A stretch of 64,000 nucleotides of DNA from Elgaria multicarinata webbii (taxonomy: Eukaryota; Chordata; Lepidosauria; Squamata; Anguidae), in the NCBI RefSeq assembly GCF_023053635.1, contig NC_086178.1:93542226-93606225 (forward strand). The letters run 5' to 3'. Below the pieces are notes generated by a model that saw nothing but the letters and a program-made list of their open reading frames with translations, was not told the origin of the DNA and ran no database searches. Positions 45,501-58,400 of this stretch are shown piece after piece. Each line of letters starts with the position of its first letter. The first letter of the stretch is position 1. A program made the translations under genes and the position numbers.

Positions 45501-48500
45501 GCACAACTTTGCTACTCTCCCTTTAAATATTCCTGGCCTGTAAGACATGAACCAAAAACCTCCCTTCTATGATTTGATTATGGTTTTTATTTTCTGAACT
45601 AGTTATAGACTACATTAGTTAGAAGGTGGCATAGAAATATAATAAATAAATAAATAAATATAATCACTGCCAGTTTTCCCTCATGCTGCCAATATGCAAC
45701 ATGAATGCCTGGTTTGCACATAGCAACCCAAAGTATGCTTTGAGTATAGGCTGTCATTGAATTGTGGGTTGTTATTATATGCAAACCCTGCACCATGGTT
45801 TAACTATGGTTTGATAACTATGAACAACCCAGGAAGAAAACCCATGGTTTGTTATTGGGCTGTGAACTCTTGAGTTGGCTGTGGTTAACAATCCATAATT
45901 ATACCATACTGCAGGGTTTGCATGCAACAATCCACAGTTCAACAACAACCCTCAATTCAATGACAACACATACTCAACCATATTCTGGGTTATCGTTACG
46001 TGTTAACCAGGCTGAAGTGTCCATGAGAGTAAAGCGAAGAATAGAACAGAGCACTCAGGAAATGCAAAACATACATGGCAATACAGTACATATAGAACTA
46101 AAAAAAGACCAGGGTATTAGGTTGAGTTGCATATTATTAGACTGTTATAAAGTGATATAGATGGATATATAGTCACTCTAATTAAGCCCTTGCTTATTAA
46201 GGATCAGCAAACAAAACAAGAACTGGATGTAAAAGTTGAAATTGTACAAGATAAAAGTACAATACAGAAAGAAATGGCACACCTAAAAGCTAACACACTA
46301 GGCACAGAATGTTTGCTTCATGCTTTACAAAATTCAGTAGCCAAATTCAAAACATTCTTCACAAATCAGTGGTTAAAAGAAGAGCTGCTTCTCCTTCCCC
46401 CGCCCCCAACGTGCATTAAAGACAATTACCAGGCGGTAGGCTTCCATATATGACAGCACATTCCAGGCCCCGCGCTTCGATTTGCCGACTCACTGCATAA
46501 ATATCATTCTTACTGAAACAGACAATGCAGTCTCCAGGGCGAAGCTTATCTAGAGATTCAAGTGCCTCATCTAGCACTTTTATAGGGGTAAGCCTCTTGT
46601 AGTTTCTCACCTAGAGACAGACAGCACCAATTACAACTGCAGCCATGACAGAATTGTAATCAACAAGAAACATGGCCAGCGATCAAGTGAGTCACGGTGG
46701 AGTGCAGAAGGGCTTCCGTGTGCTCAGCAAGACATCCTCTTTCCCCACAAACTGGTTCTGAAAGTCCCGGGGTTTTCAAACACTGCTTGCCACGCAGAGT
46801 AGGGGAGAGAAGGCAATGCACAGACCTTGCTAAACCTATGTCCCTTTCTGATCTTGATCACTGGCCGAAAATAACAAATAGTGGAAATGAAGGATCCAAA
46901 CTGAAACTCCCTGCCAAATTTAATTTAGAGTGCATGCTCTAAAGAAACCAAACATCGGAAGCAAATATGGACCGTTGGTTTGGGGGAACTGAGAGGGGGG
47001 CTAGCATCCTTGTGATGTCACTTGCTTCTACAGGATGCTTTGGTCACTTGTAAATGCTGCTATACCTCAAGCAGAATTCCCATTTTGCTGTGGAAACAAC
47101 AGCAGTACAGCACCATTGTCCTCATGTCCTGTTTGTGAGCTTCCCAGTGGTTGGCCACTGTGAAAAACAGGATGCTAGTTGAGAAAGGCCCTTGATCTGA
47201 TCCACCAGGGGTGTTCTTGGAGCATAAACTGCAGGGCAACCACTACAAAAGCACTCCCAGCATATAATACAGTTATGCCAGAAATACCTTTGGGAAGATT
47301 TGCTTTAAAAGCTTCAAGTCCAGCTGGAAAACATGTAGATTTCAATACACTCGATCTAATGAATCTTTAAGCAAATGGAGCTTGGAAGATGTGCGTGTGT
47401 GTGTGTGTGTATACATATACATAAGTATGCCGCCTACCTCAACCTCCTCCCCTGTAGTATACATGAGCTCTGTCACCAAGTTAATAGCAGCAGCTTCACC
47501 GCAAACATGGATTTCTTCTGCACAGAGTCCTGAATTTTTTTAAAAATGAAACATATCCAATAAAATAGGATTACAAAGCCATTTACATGGAATGCATGTG
47601 CCGAATACGAATATATTACTTATAATATCCTTATGGGAGCCGGAGAATCAAATGCTTTGTTTGCAGACTACCAAAACCCAGCAAGTCTCGTATGCCTCTG
47701 AACTATCATCTCTCCATTCAAAAGCAATGCAGGCTCACTGGAGCCACCTGTTCAACACCAGGTTCTAGAAGAAATATTGATAACATCCCAGTCTTTACCT
47801 TAAGAGTACAATCCGATGCATACTTTCCTGGGAAGTAAGACAACGGGGCTTACTCTTGAGAAAACATGCAGAGAGAAGCCTTCTCTGTAGTGGCCCCCTC
47901 ATCTCTGGAGATCTGCCTGGCATTTTCATTGCATACGTTTAGATGCCAGATTAAGAACTTCCCCTTCTAGCTTTAACGCCTAAACTGTTGCTCTGATTAT
48001 TAACTTCACCGGTGGTTCTCAAAGGCACAATCCTACGCATGTTTAGAAAGAAAAATGTCCTACAACTCCCAGCACGATTAGTTGGGGCATGCTGGGAAGC
48101 ATAGGACTTTTTTTCTGTCTAAACATGCATGGGATTGTGCGTGAATACTTTAATGTTTTTTATATTTCCATGATTGTATTTATTATTAGGGTTGTTATCT
48201 TTCGGGCTGTGCTCCGTTCCGATTCGGAGAGCAAATCCGGAGCAAACCAACCTGATCCGCCTCCACCAAAGGCGGATCCAAATTGGGGGAGCTGTGGATC
48301 GAGGCGAAGAGGTTCGCCTCCATCCAGAGCTCCGAACACAGGTAAGGGGGGGGGCTCACCTGGCGCCGGCGCCGCAGTCCATGCAGTGACGCCAGGTAAG
48401 GGGGCAGGGGGGCTTACCTGCCTCTGTCGCAGCCTGCGCCGGACCGCGAAAGAGGCAGGTAAGTGGTGGGGAGGGCGACTTACCTGGCACCGCAGTTCAT

Positions 48501-49395
48501 GCGGCGACGGCAGCAGAGCCAGGTAAGGGGGCAGGTGGGCTTATTCAGCCCCCATTTTGCCCCCCACTTCCCCACTTACCTGCCTCCGCCGCCTGCAAGT
48601 AAGTAGGGAAGGGGGGGCAAAATGTCAATCCGCCCCTCCGGATCTTGCTCTGCGGAGCAGAGCAGGGGAGGGGCGGATCAGGCCACGAAGGGGTTTGGGG
48701 GGTCCGTGCACAGCCCTAGTTATCTTATTGTTTCAGGATTTTTTTTATTAATGTAAACGGCTCCAAGGGCATCTGTCAGTTGGGCAGTATTAAATTGGTT
48801 AAACGAATAAATCAGACTGCGTTTCATTTTCCAACAGCAGCTCAAGATGAAAGCCACTCTTGGGATCCCAATCTTTGTACCTGATGCTTGTTTCTCAAAC
48901 AGCAGCCCCTCAAGCCACCTGGCAAACCCACTTTGAACCTGACAGGGCTTCCAAAAACAACTGATGTTGCATGAGGGCCCTGCTATTTAAAGCCAAAAGA
49001 TAAAAGAATTGCACTGGGGATGTCCAGGTCCTTGTGGGGGGGGGGGGCTTAAGTGGTTCTTTGGATCCCCGCCAGTAAGCCCCTACCAAGCAAAATGGAG
49101 AACACTATGATAAAAAACATATGTTGCAAATTTAGTAGAAGGGGGATTCCTCCATTTGTTTCAGTGGAGAGGAAAAAGTTCAGAGAAATCTTCAGAGCCC
49201 TCGGGGGGAAGGGGGCGTTCCAAAAAGGCCACAACCCTTAGCCCCAGCACCTTTCCTGCAACCACCAGTCCTTTGGTGTCTTCCTGGCTTTTGTAAAGTT
49301 CTTTCTCTATTCTATTAGAATGTAAGCCTATGCAGCAGGGTCTTGCTATTTACTGTTTTACTCTGTATAGCACCATGTACATTGATGGTGCTATA

Positions 49396-49431
<36 letters not shown>

Positions 49432-52400
49432 AAAAGGTTGAAATGCCTCTCCTTAGTTACCACCATTAAGAACTGAACTAAAATATGCTGGTATTGTGCT
49501 GCTGCTTTTATGCTTTTAATTTTTTATGTATTTGTTTTTAACGTTCACTGTTTTTAACTTTTGTAAACCGCCCAGAGAGCTTCGGCTATGGGGCAGTATA
49601 TAAATGTAATAAATAAATAAATAGTTGTTTTTTTGGCCCTGTCCCTTTGGCCCCACCCACCACTGGAATGTGGCCCCTGAAAGCTTCTCCGAAATGGAAT
49701 CCCGCCCTCGGGCTCAAAGAGGTTCTGCACCCCTGATTTAGAGCCTGTCTTCACTGCAACAAAGAGGATTTAAGTTCGGTTCTCATCAATGCTGTTCTAC
49801 CAACAGCCATCCGCACTGAAGCGGTGCTGCATAACACTGTCCCGTAGCACAGAGTTTAAAAGGGAAGGGAACATGACCTGAACTCACCTAGGACTGCCCC
49901 TCCTCTGAAGCATTTTGACCAGCACATAGTCGATGAGGCCAATGCAACCCCTGAGTACAGTCCTGATCCATTCAATCCCGGGGGCTTGTGGACTTACTAA
50001 GAAGAGTTGCTGGCTCCATTGAGCTGTGGATTGCTCCTTAACTGTCAGCAGCAACCTCTTCTACTGGGGCCAAAGCAAGATGAGATGACACCTCTGGCTC
50101 AACAATGCATATATTGGGCAGGTTATGTCAATATTCCAGAGCAGTCGCTGTACAGTACAGTTGAAAGGTGAGATGCAGTCTTGCGACTTAAGGTAAGATA
50201 TTTTCGTAACAATAAACTCACAGAAAGACTTACCCAAGAGTGCTCGCGTCCAAGCCCAACCTCTGGAATGATCTTTAATCATCTGAATTTCATCAATCAC
50301 AGCCACTTCATCTTAAAATGTCGAAAAGTGTGGTATGAGACAACAAACTTCAAAAGGTACAATTCAGAAGTAATAACAGCCAGCATGAGTTCTTTAAACT
50401 GGTTATCTACTCTATTTAAACATTGCTTTTATGTTCTCATTTGTCCAGCCTGTTCTAAGCAAAACTATGCCAGAATATTGAGAAGGGAAATTCAAAAATA
50501 GAACATGATATGCTTCCATATCCGTGAAAAACATGTAAAAAATGAAGTATACATACAGGGGGTGGTAACACTGCACATCTCAATGGTGCAAGCAACATGG
50601 GCAGCTGGTCGGCCTTCAGGATCAACACAGACTCGTTCTTCCCCAGTGACCAAGTCACACGGCACGTTCTGAACAAAGAGAGACAGACAAAATGGTTTCC
50701 CAGGAAGAGGAAAAGCCATGGAGCCTCTTCAAGGAGACTACGCTGAAATATAAGAGTGGACAACAGACAGTCCAGCAAAGCATTTGATGAGGCAATGAGG
50801 GCATTTTTAAAAACCAGAGCACCCCAATTTTCATTTGAAGCTAGATGTAGAAATAAAAGCATGCAAACTGAAGTTGAGACTCCAAGAGCAGATGGGGAAG
50901 GAGAGTCCCTTCAGAGCAAGTCAGAAAGAACCCCTGGAGCTACTTATGAACTGCTGAAAAAAAAGACGCTTTCTTCAGCCGACAGCTTCTGGAGGGGGGA
51001 ACATCAGAGGCTGAAAGAATGCTCAGCTATTCCTGCTCCTACCTGGACACCCCCCTTCCCCATCTGCTCAAGAGGTTGACCCTTTGGATTAGGTAGGGAG
51101 CTGCAGGGAGGCTACATGGAAGAAGGGAAACTGCTGGAAAACGTGCCCTTTCCTGTTCCACTGATGAAAGCTTTCAACTGGTAGATGGAGTTAGTTGGAT
51201 TTGTTAGCAGAACTCGGGCTACAGGTCGCTGAACCTGGAGTTAAAGGGTTAATGTGTACCTGAACAAGGTGAGAGGGGATTGCTGGGATGTTTGTTTTTC
51301 CCTTTCCTGTCTTCTCCCCTCTACTTCCTTCTTCTTCTTGTCCCCTGCCTCATGGGTTGCGGACCACATGGCTGAATTGAGCCATCCTACCCTAGGATGG
51401 AAAGTCGCTTATTCCTAAAGTAAAGTTTCTTTCAAACCACTGCTGGAGTGTTTCTTTTGTCGACAGGTGTGGCTCCTCACAGGGAGCTGATTCGGATGAC
51501 AAGAGGATTACACCCTATCGCGCTACAGCCGAATCCAAGCTAGGGACCTCCCCTCAGAAGCCCTTGAAGGAGGTCTCTATAAGCCCAGGCTCAGCTCCTC
51601 CTGCCTCTCCCCACAGCCAGCATTCTACCATCAGAGGATTCCCAGGGGATTCCCAGGGGATCAGAGGATTCCCACTGCAGAGAAAGGCAATTTCCCTCCA
51701 CATGGCTTGAAATAAACAGAGTTCTTAGTAATGTCCATTCTGAGAGGGTTGTTTCTATGGCTTCAGCATCCAGACCTAATTTGTTTTGCCTCCAAGTCTC
51801 ATAGGAAGCAGTCCACAGGCCCGTCTAAATCAGTTCTATCTACATCAGGAGTGCTGAAGCAATTCCTGCCCCAGGGCCAGAGAAGCTCCCAAGGAGCTGT
51901 ATTCCAGTGGTGGGCAGAGCCAAAGGCAAGAGGGCCATGACAAAGGGGTAGAGCCAAAGAGGGCAGAGCAGCAAAGACCAGCATAGTTTAGCTAGTAACT
52001 AGGCCTTAGAAGAGTCACTTCAACCTTTTAGAATGAGGAAGAAAATGCACAAAATCTGGGAAAGGGGTGTGGCCATCTGGGGAACATTGGAGGATTGGAT
52101 TTGGCCCTAGGTTCTATACCGTTGGGTTTTATTCAATGTTAGCCCTACTTAGGCCGTTTCTACACCTGCCTTTTTCCCCAGGATCATCCCTGTGCACCCA
52201 AATGACACACAGGGGATCCCAGGAGCAGACAGGGACGATCCCTCCCATTTTCCTGGGATAATCCTTAGGTGTAGAAAGGGCCTTAGAGTACGGTGGGACT
52301 TAAGCTAGACTAATATTAAACAACATATAGGCTTTCTTGGGGTACTTATTTATGCAACTGTTAAAAAATGTTACACACACCAACAGCACTAGATCGTTCA

Positions 52401-55400
52401 TCATTATATAATGGCATACACTGCCACACAGGCCAGTTCTACACCAAGTAGGATATTGCACTATGAAAGTGGTATATTAGAGGCAGGAGCCACACTACTG
52501 CTATATAGCGGTATTGAAGTGCACTGACAACTGCTGGGGCCCATGACACATATCATCTACCGCTTTCAAACCTGCTTGGTGTGGCTCCTGCTTCTTATAC
52601 ACCACTTTCATACTGCTTTCATGGTGCTTGGTGTAGATCTGGCCAGAGTCATAGAAATATGGAAATACACTGACATACTGACAGCATCATTACTCTTTTG
52701 GAAGATCTCATGTGCCAGAAGCTTTAAAGGGCCACAGTATATTCCCGATTTTCCTGTTAAATATCTCTGGATTGCATGATAGGTTTTTCCGCTATTTGTA
52801 GGGCCAGCATGAAACACAATTTTTCTTTGGATAGCCCTGGCTTCTGGATACCTGGAACACAGAAACATACACAGGAATGTACAGTTGAACCAGGCAGTCT
52901 AGATTCAAATCTGGATTGATCACCATCCCATGTGCTATTTTTCAAATTTATTCAGTTTCATCTGAGAAAGAGGAAATAGTTTGCAAGGATGCAAAAACAA
53001 GATTTGCTATTCCTGATGCATAGTTTTCAATTATTGTTCTTCCTTGAGGAAATTATCATCTTGGATATCAGCAAGAAACTCTTTGCCACAATCAGAGCTT
53101 CTTTTTCTCTCGCATTATTGCGAGTTGGGTTCTTCTAAAATTTTACTGTATGGTATGCTTTTAGTTCCTATGTTTCTTGGGTTTATTATTTTATTACTGG
53201 TAGGCTTATGGTACGCAGGCATGCAATTTATACATCTAATAAATGCTCAACAGAATTTCTCAAATATTCAAGACTAAAGTGAAGGAGAAGCCTTTAGTCA
53301 CTTCTGAACACTTACTGATGAATCGTTTTTTAAAAAATCAATGGTATTTGTGCGCAAGTGACTGGATTTAGAATGTGACCCAATGAGCTTAATTAATTAT
53401 CCTTACTGCTGTCTGATTCTAAGGACATTATTTTACTTTTTTACTACTTGAGCTAACTTAATGCTTAATGGAAAATCAGTGTCAAAAATCACATGGATAG
53501 AAGAGGCTCTCCTTTTCATGAGGGTGGGGCTGGTGCTCACCCCCTCCTCTTCAGTATACCTTACACAAATAAGGAGTGCCTGAAAAAGGGTGAGTGTTAG
53601 GGTGCAATGCAGAACCAGTTAAACAAACTTAGGGCACAATCCTATGTGGATACCCTGGCAGTCTCCAAACATGGAAGCAGCCGACTATCCAATGCAGGGC
53701 ATAATCTTTGACTCTGCGATGCAGCCACCCCGCATTTTTTGCTAGATGGGCAATTTCGCCCATCTAGCAACAGCACCTTGAAGAGGGAAAGAGGCTGGGG
53801 CAGCAATAGGGTAGGTCATAGCACAGCTGCCCCGGTCTCCTCCCCTCCCTGTCCCTGGAAACACCCCACTTTTCCGAATCCTCACCCTCTATTTTCTGAG
53901 TGTGGAAAGAGCACAAGCAGAGTGTGGTTTCCTGTCTCCGACCTCAAAGTCAAGAGTCTGAACTATCCTATTGCTCCCTCCAAATGTCGCTGAAATCCAT
54001 TAACTTGGGAATATAACTTTAGATATTTCGATTTCAAACAATGTGACCTCATACCTCAGCATCCAAGATCACATAACACCATTTTTCAAATGAAGAAAAA
54101 TAATGTAATGAATCCATAATTCACAAAAAGCACCAATGTTAACCACAAAATGAATTAAACACTTGATAGGAACATGAAATAAACATTGTCTCAGCATAGA
54201 TACTTAAACTAAGTGTTATATGTATATGTGATTTTAAAAAACTAACCAGTTGGGAGGCAATCTTAAGTCACTGATTTTACGCAGATCATCCATACACTCC
54301 AACATTGGAAAGATCTGCTTAGCATGTTTCATGAAAAATGGAAAGAGATCATCAACGTGCCCTGAGGGAGAGAGAAAAAGGCACATTTATGGTGCATTCA
54401 GAACAATGATAACCTTGATAAGTTTGGCTAGATGGATTTGGCCAGCTCAAAACTCTTCACACCATTAAAAAATTAACTAGGAAGCCATTTCTAAACTACT
54501 GTCATATGGAAAACCAGAGTGCTCTGACTTGGTATTGTTTCAAGTTATATACAAAAATATTTTGAAATGCCTTTTGAGGAACAAGTAATTTCCGATACAT
54601 TGAGAATATTATTTTTATACATAACTTTTCTTTCTTGGCGAGCAATCCTATAGCCCATATAGACTATCCCTGGGGGGGGGGGGCTTTAGAATAGTTTGGA
54701 TTCCTGGATCTGAGGTTGGAGACAGTGCTGTGATCCTGGACCCAGGAGTCTGAGCTCCCTCCCCTCCCTTCCTGCCCTCCTGAGCTCCCCTTGCAAAAGC
54801 AACCCCAGAGAGGAAGGAAAGAGGTGATTCTATGGGTGGGGAGGGGAGGCTGGCTTACACCATATCCCCAGCCTCCTTCCCTCCTGCTTCACAGAACGCA
54901 AGCTATACCGGTGAAAAAGCCTTTCTAGCAAAAATGCAGAGCAGGAGGAACACAGAGATGGAAGATCACTTCTGCATTCCCCCTACTCTGTGTAGGCTGC
55001 CCGTCAGCCTCCAAACTACTAGCCACATCAACTAATAATAATAATATATTTATTTGTTACCCGCCACTCCCTCTGGATCGAGGCGGGGTACAACACAAAT
55101 AAAAGCACCATAAAATACATAAAACTAATTCAAACGTTTTAAACCAGTGCATCATTAAAAGCAGCACACCATTAAAAAAGGCTCTTAAAATTCAACTGGG
55201 TAGGCCTGCCAGAAGAGATCAGTCTTTATGGCTTTAACTCTGGAAGACCATTAAGTTGTCGAATCTCTCCCAGCAAGCCATTCCACAAACTAGGAGCAGC
55301 AGAAGAAAAGGTCCTCGGGGTAATAGTTGTCAGCCTTGTTTTCGTTGGCTGGAGTAAATTCTTCCCAGAGGACCTGAGTGTGCAGGGCGGATTGTACGGG

Positions 55401-58400
55401 AGAAGGCGATCCCGCAGGCAGCCTGGACCCAACCATGTAGGGCTTTAAAGGTGATAACCCTTTATACTTTGCCCGGAAACTAATTGGCAGCCAGTGAAGA
55501 GATTTTAAGACTGGTGTGATGTGGTCACCCCTAGGTGTACCAGTGACCAACCTGGCTGCCATATTTTGAACTACCGTAGTTGAAGTTTCCAAACTAGGCA
55601 CACAGGTAGCCCTATGTAGAGCGCATTGCAGAAGTTGAGACCTCGAAGTTACCAGCACATGGACAAAGATTGTAACCCTACAATATCCTCATGAACAAGG
55701 GCAATGCCAATAACATTACCTGTGCTATATAAGCAATGTGGTTTTTAAAAAAATATATGATTATGAAATTATTGGATGTTACATATGCTTACCTGCATTA
55801 CAGCATATATCATTTAGAGTAATGTGCACATCAGGACTCAAGTAATTAGACTCCATAATGTATTTCCTAAAGCTTATAAATGCTTGATGAAAAAGACGAG
55901 CTGTAAAGGGGGAAACACCCAAACTTGAGTTTAGTATTGCACATAAAGTTCCACTTCCTAAAATTTTGATCAAAATCTAGTAAGAATACCTTTTTTAATG
56001 TAAATTCTTAGTCTCTTATTTTAATTCTTTGTATTAAAACAATTTTTTACATATTTGTGGGTACCTTCTAATGAAAACCTTTTTAGTATCTTTTTGTATT
56101 TTACTTCTTCATATTGTAGTTTTTGTGTGCTTACCTGTATTGCATTTATAAAGTTGATATGGCTATGATGGTTGAAACAACAAATAAATAAACAAACAAT
56201 TATCAACTAGTAAGAATACACTAGGGCTGCAATTCTATATACACTTACATAGGAGTAAGTCCCACTGAGCATAATGGGACTTACTTTTGAGTAAATAGGT
56301 ATAAGATTGCACCACAAGAGGTCTTTTTAAGGAAACACAACAGTTATGCAATATTTTTACTTTTAATGGGACTACACACCAATGTGTGTGGTCACTGAAA
56401 CACTCAAGCTATTTCAAATCAAGTCAGATGCCTAACAATCTAAAACACTCTATTAATTATATGAGACACAAATTTTCAAACAAAAAGTTAGTCTTAAGCA
56501 ACCAGCTTTAGAATTTGGATTTGCTTAGAATAATTTAAGATTCACAAAGAGATAAAATTCAGACATGCATTTCTCCCAAAGCATGAAAAAACATCCAGCA
56601 ACATTCAGTTTGCCCCAGAACCATGCATTTCATACCATCTAGTCCATTTTCTGCCCCCAGTCTTTGTACTTCTTTCCTCTTGTAAAATTTATTTAATACT
56701 TTCAATACGTCACCTAGAAGACAAAATATAGATGCTGTCATGCCAACTGGTATAACACATGAATTATATATAGAAAAAGGTTTTTTTACTCTACAACCTA
56801 CAACTATTTGATCAAGAAATGTATCTCTACCCGGTTTGGATACTGATAACATTTACCTTCATAGTAATTTAAGGATACTTAAGAAACTGTCATCTATTGG
56901 GAGGCATAGAAATGTAATAAATCAATATGCTATTTAAGAATTGCCATCCTAAATAACTCTTTCAGATTAGGGATGGTCAACATCTACATTCTTAGAGGCC
57001 ACTCCATTCTCCAGACAGTGATTATCTGACACCTCATGAATGGCCAAGCTCTCTATAATGAAATTGCCATGACCTGACCTACTAGTTAGGGCTTCAGAGA
57101 TACACAAATGCTCCACTGATATGAAGTCACTGATAGATGGAGGTGTAGAATATATGTGCTTCTTGAAAGGTTCCCTGACAAGACAGACTGTTAGCTTCCA
57201 GAAACCACATGAGAGCATAATACAATTAAATATATACAGGGTCTCATTGATTCTTTTCTGTACAAATTAAAATTTTGAAAATATTTAACACCTCTTAGTT
57301 AAGGCTTGGAAGAGCTGCTGAGACCTAGAGTACTGAGTACCTTGGCCTTCAGAAATTAGGCAGAGAACTTTCACTGTGGCAGTGCCCTGGCTGTGTTATA
57401 CCCTTTCCAGAGATACTTATTTCGTGCCAACTGTGTTGGCTTTTAGGCACCAGACATTTAATTACTATTTCTCTGCTTCTGTTTTATTTGAAGGAATTTT
57501 GTAGTACTGTGTTGGGTGATGACTGATTTTGCTGTCTTAACTACCAAGAGCTTATTAGGAAAGATATAACTGCTTTTAATAAGAATTTAGAAGGTCCATC
57601 TAGAAAAACTGTCATGCCACCAATTCCCTCCATCTTCTCCCTTAGTAGTTGTATCAACTCCTTTTTTAAAAAAGGGCAGACTCCTTCAGTCAAAGGAACC
57701 CAGAGGGCTTGCGTATTCAGAAAACACCCGTTAGAACTAGCAAGTGTGGCGCACATCCAAAAAATTCCTCTCAACCTTAAATGAGGATTCTTTTCCCATT
57801 TCTTGTTTTATTTGAAGACTAGAGGAGATCTATTAACACTTTTGACACGGAAGAGGGGAAGAAAGGGGGAGGGAAGCAATCTGATCGGTTCTGCAGCATC
57901 AGCATGGATAGAGCTTGTGCTTGATACCATCACCACGAGTTCTATCCCAGCCAAGTCGATCAACTTTACTTGTAGGGAGTAAGTTATAGGGAAGGTGCGC
58001 CTGAAATCTCTCTCTCTCTCTCTCTCTCTCACTCACTCACACACACACACACACACACACACTTCCTATGTCACACTCCCAGGCCCTTATTATCCATGCC
58101 ACCGACACCTACAAGCCCCCGGGGCCAAGATGAGGAACAAGGCAAGAGCGAGAAGGCGCGGGGCAGGGAAACGCCAAGGCGACCCCGTTCCCTCTTTTCT
58201 CTCTAGATCCACTAGCTCTCGCTTACTCTTGTTGAGCGGGCGCGTGAGCTCGGCCCCCACATCCCCCTCCGGGCCAGGCGTCGAAGGGGGCAACGGGAGC
58301 GGCACGAACAAGGAAGTGTCCGGGGCTTTAACCCCCGAGCCGCCGTCCCCCGCGTTTGAGGAAGCGGAGAAGGCGGCCCTTGCTGTGGTGAGAGAAACGG

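Noticed and set aside
46190-46453. 87-residue plus-strand frame ([20 protein letters not shown])
   Set aside because: Coiled-coil-like by composition only, overlaps the intron and antisense side of SUPV3L1 exon 9; no family recognised.
51200-51760. Complete endogenous retrovirus
   Set aside because: No internal gene, primer site or paired repeat was recognised; at most an old LTR-like fossil, kept at low confidence.
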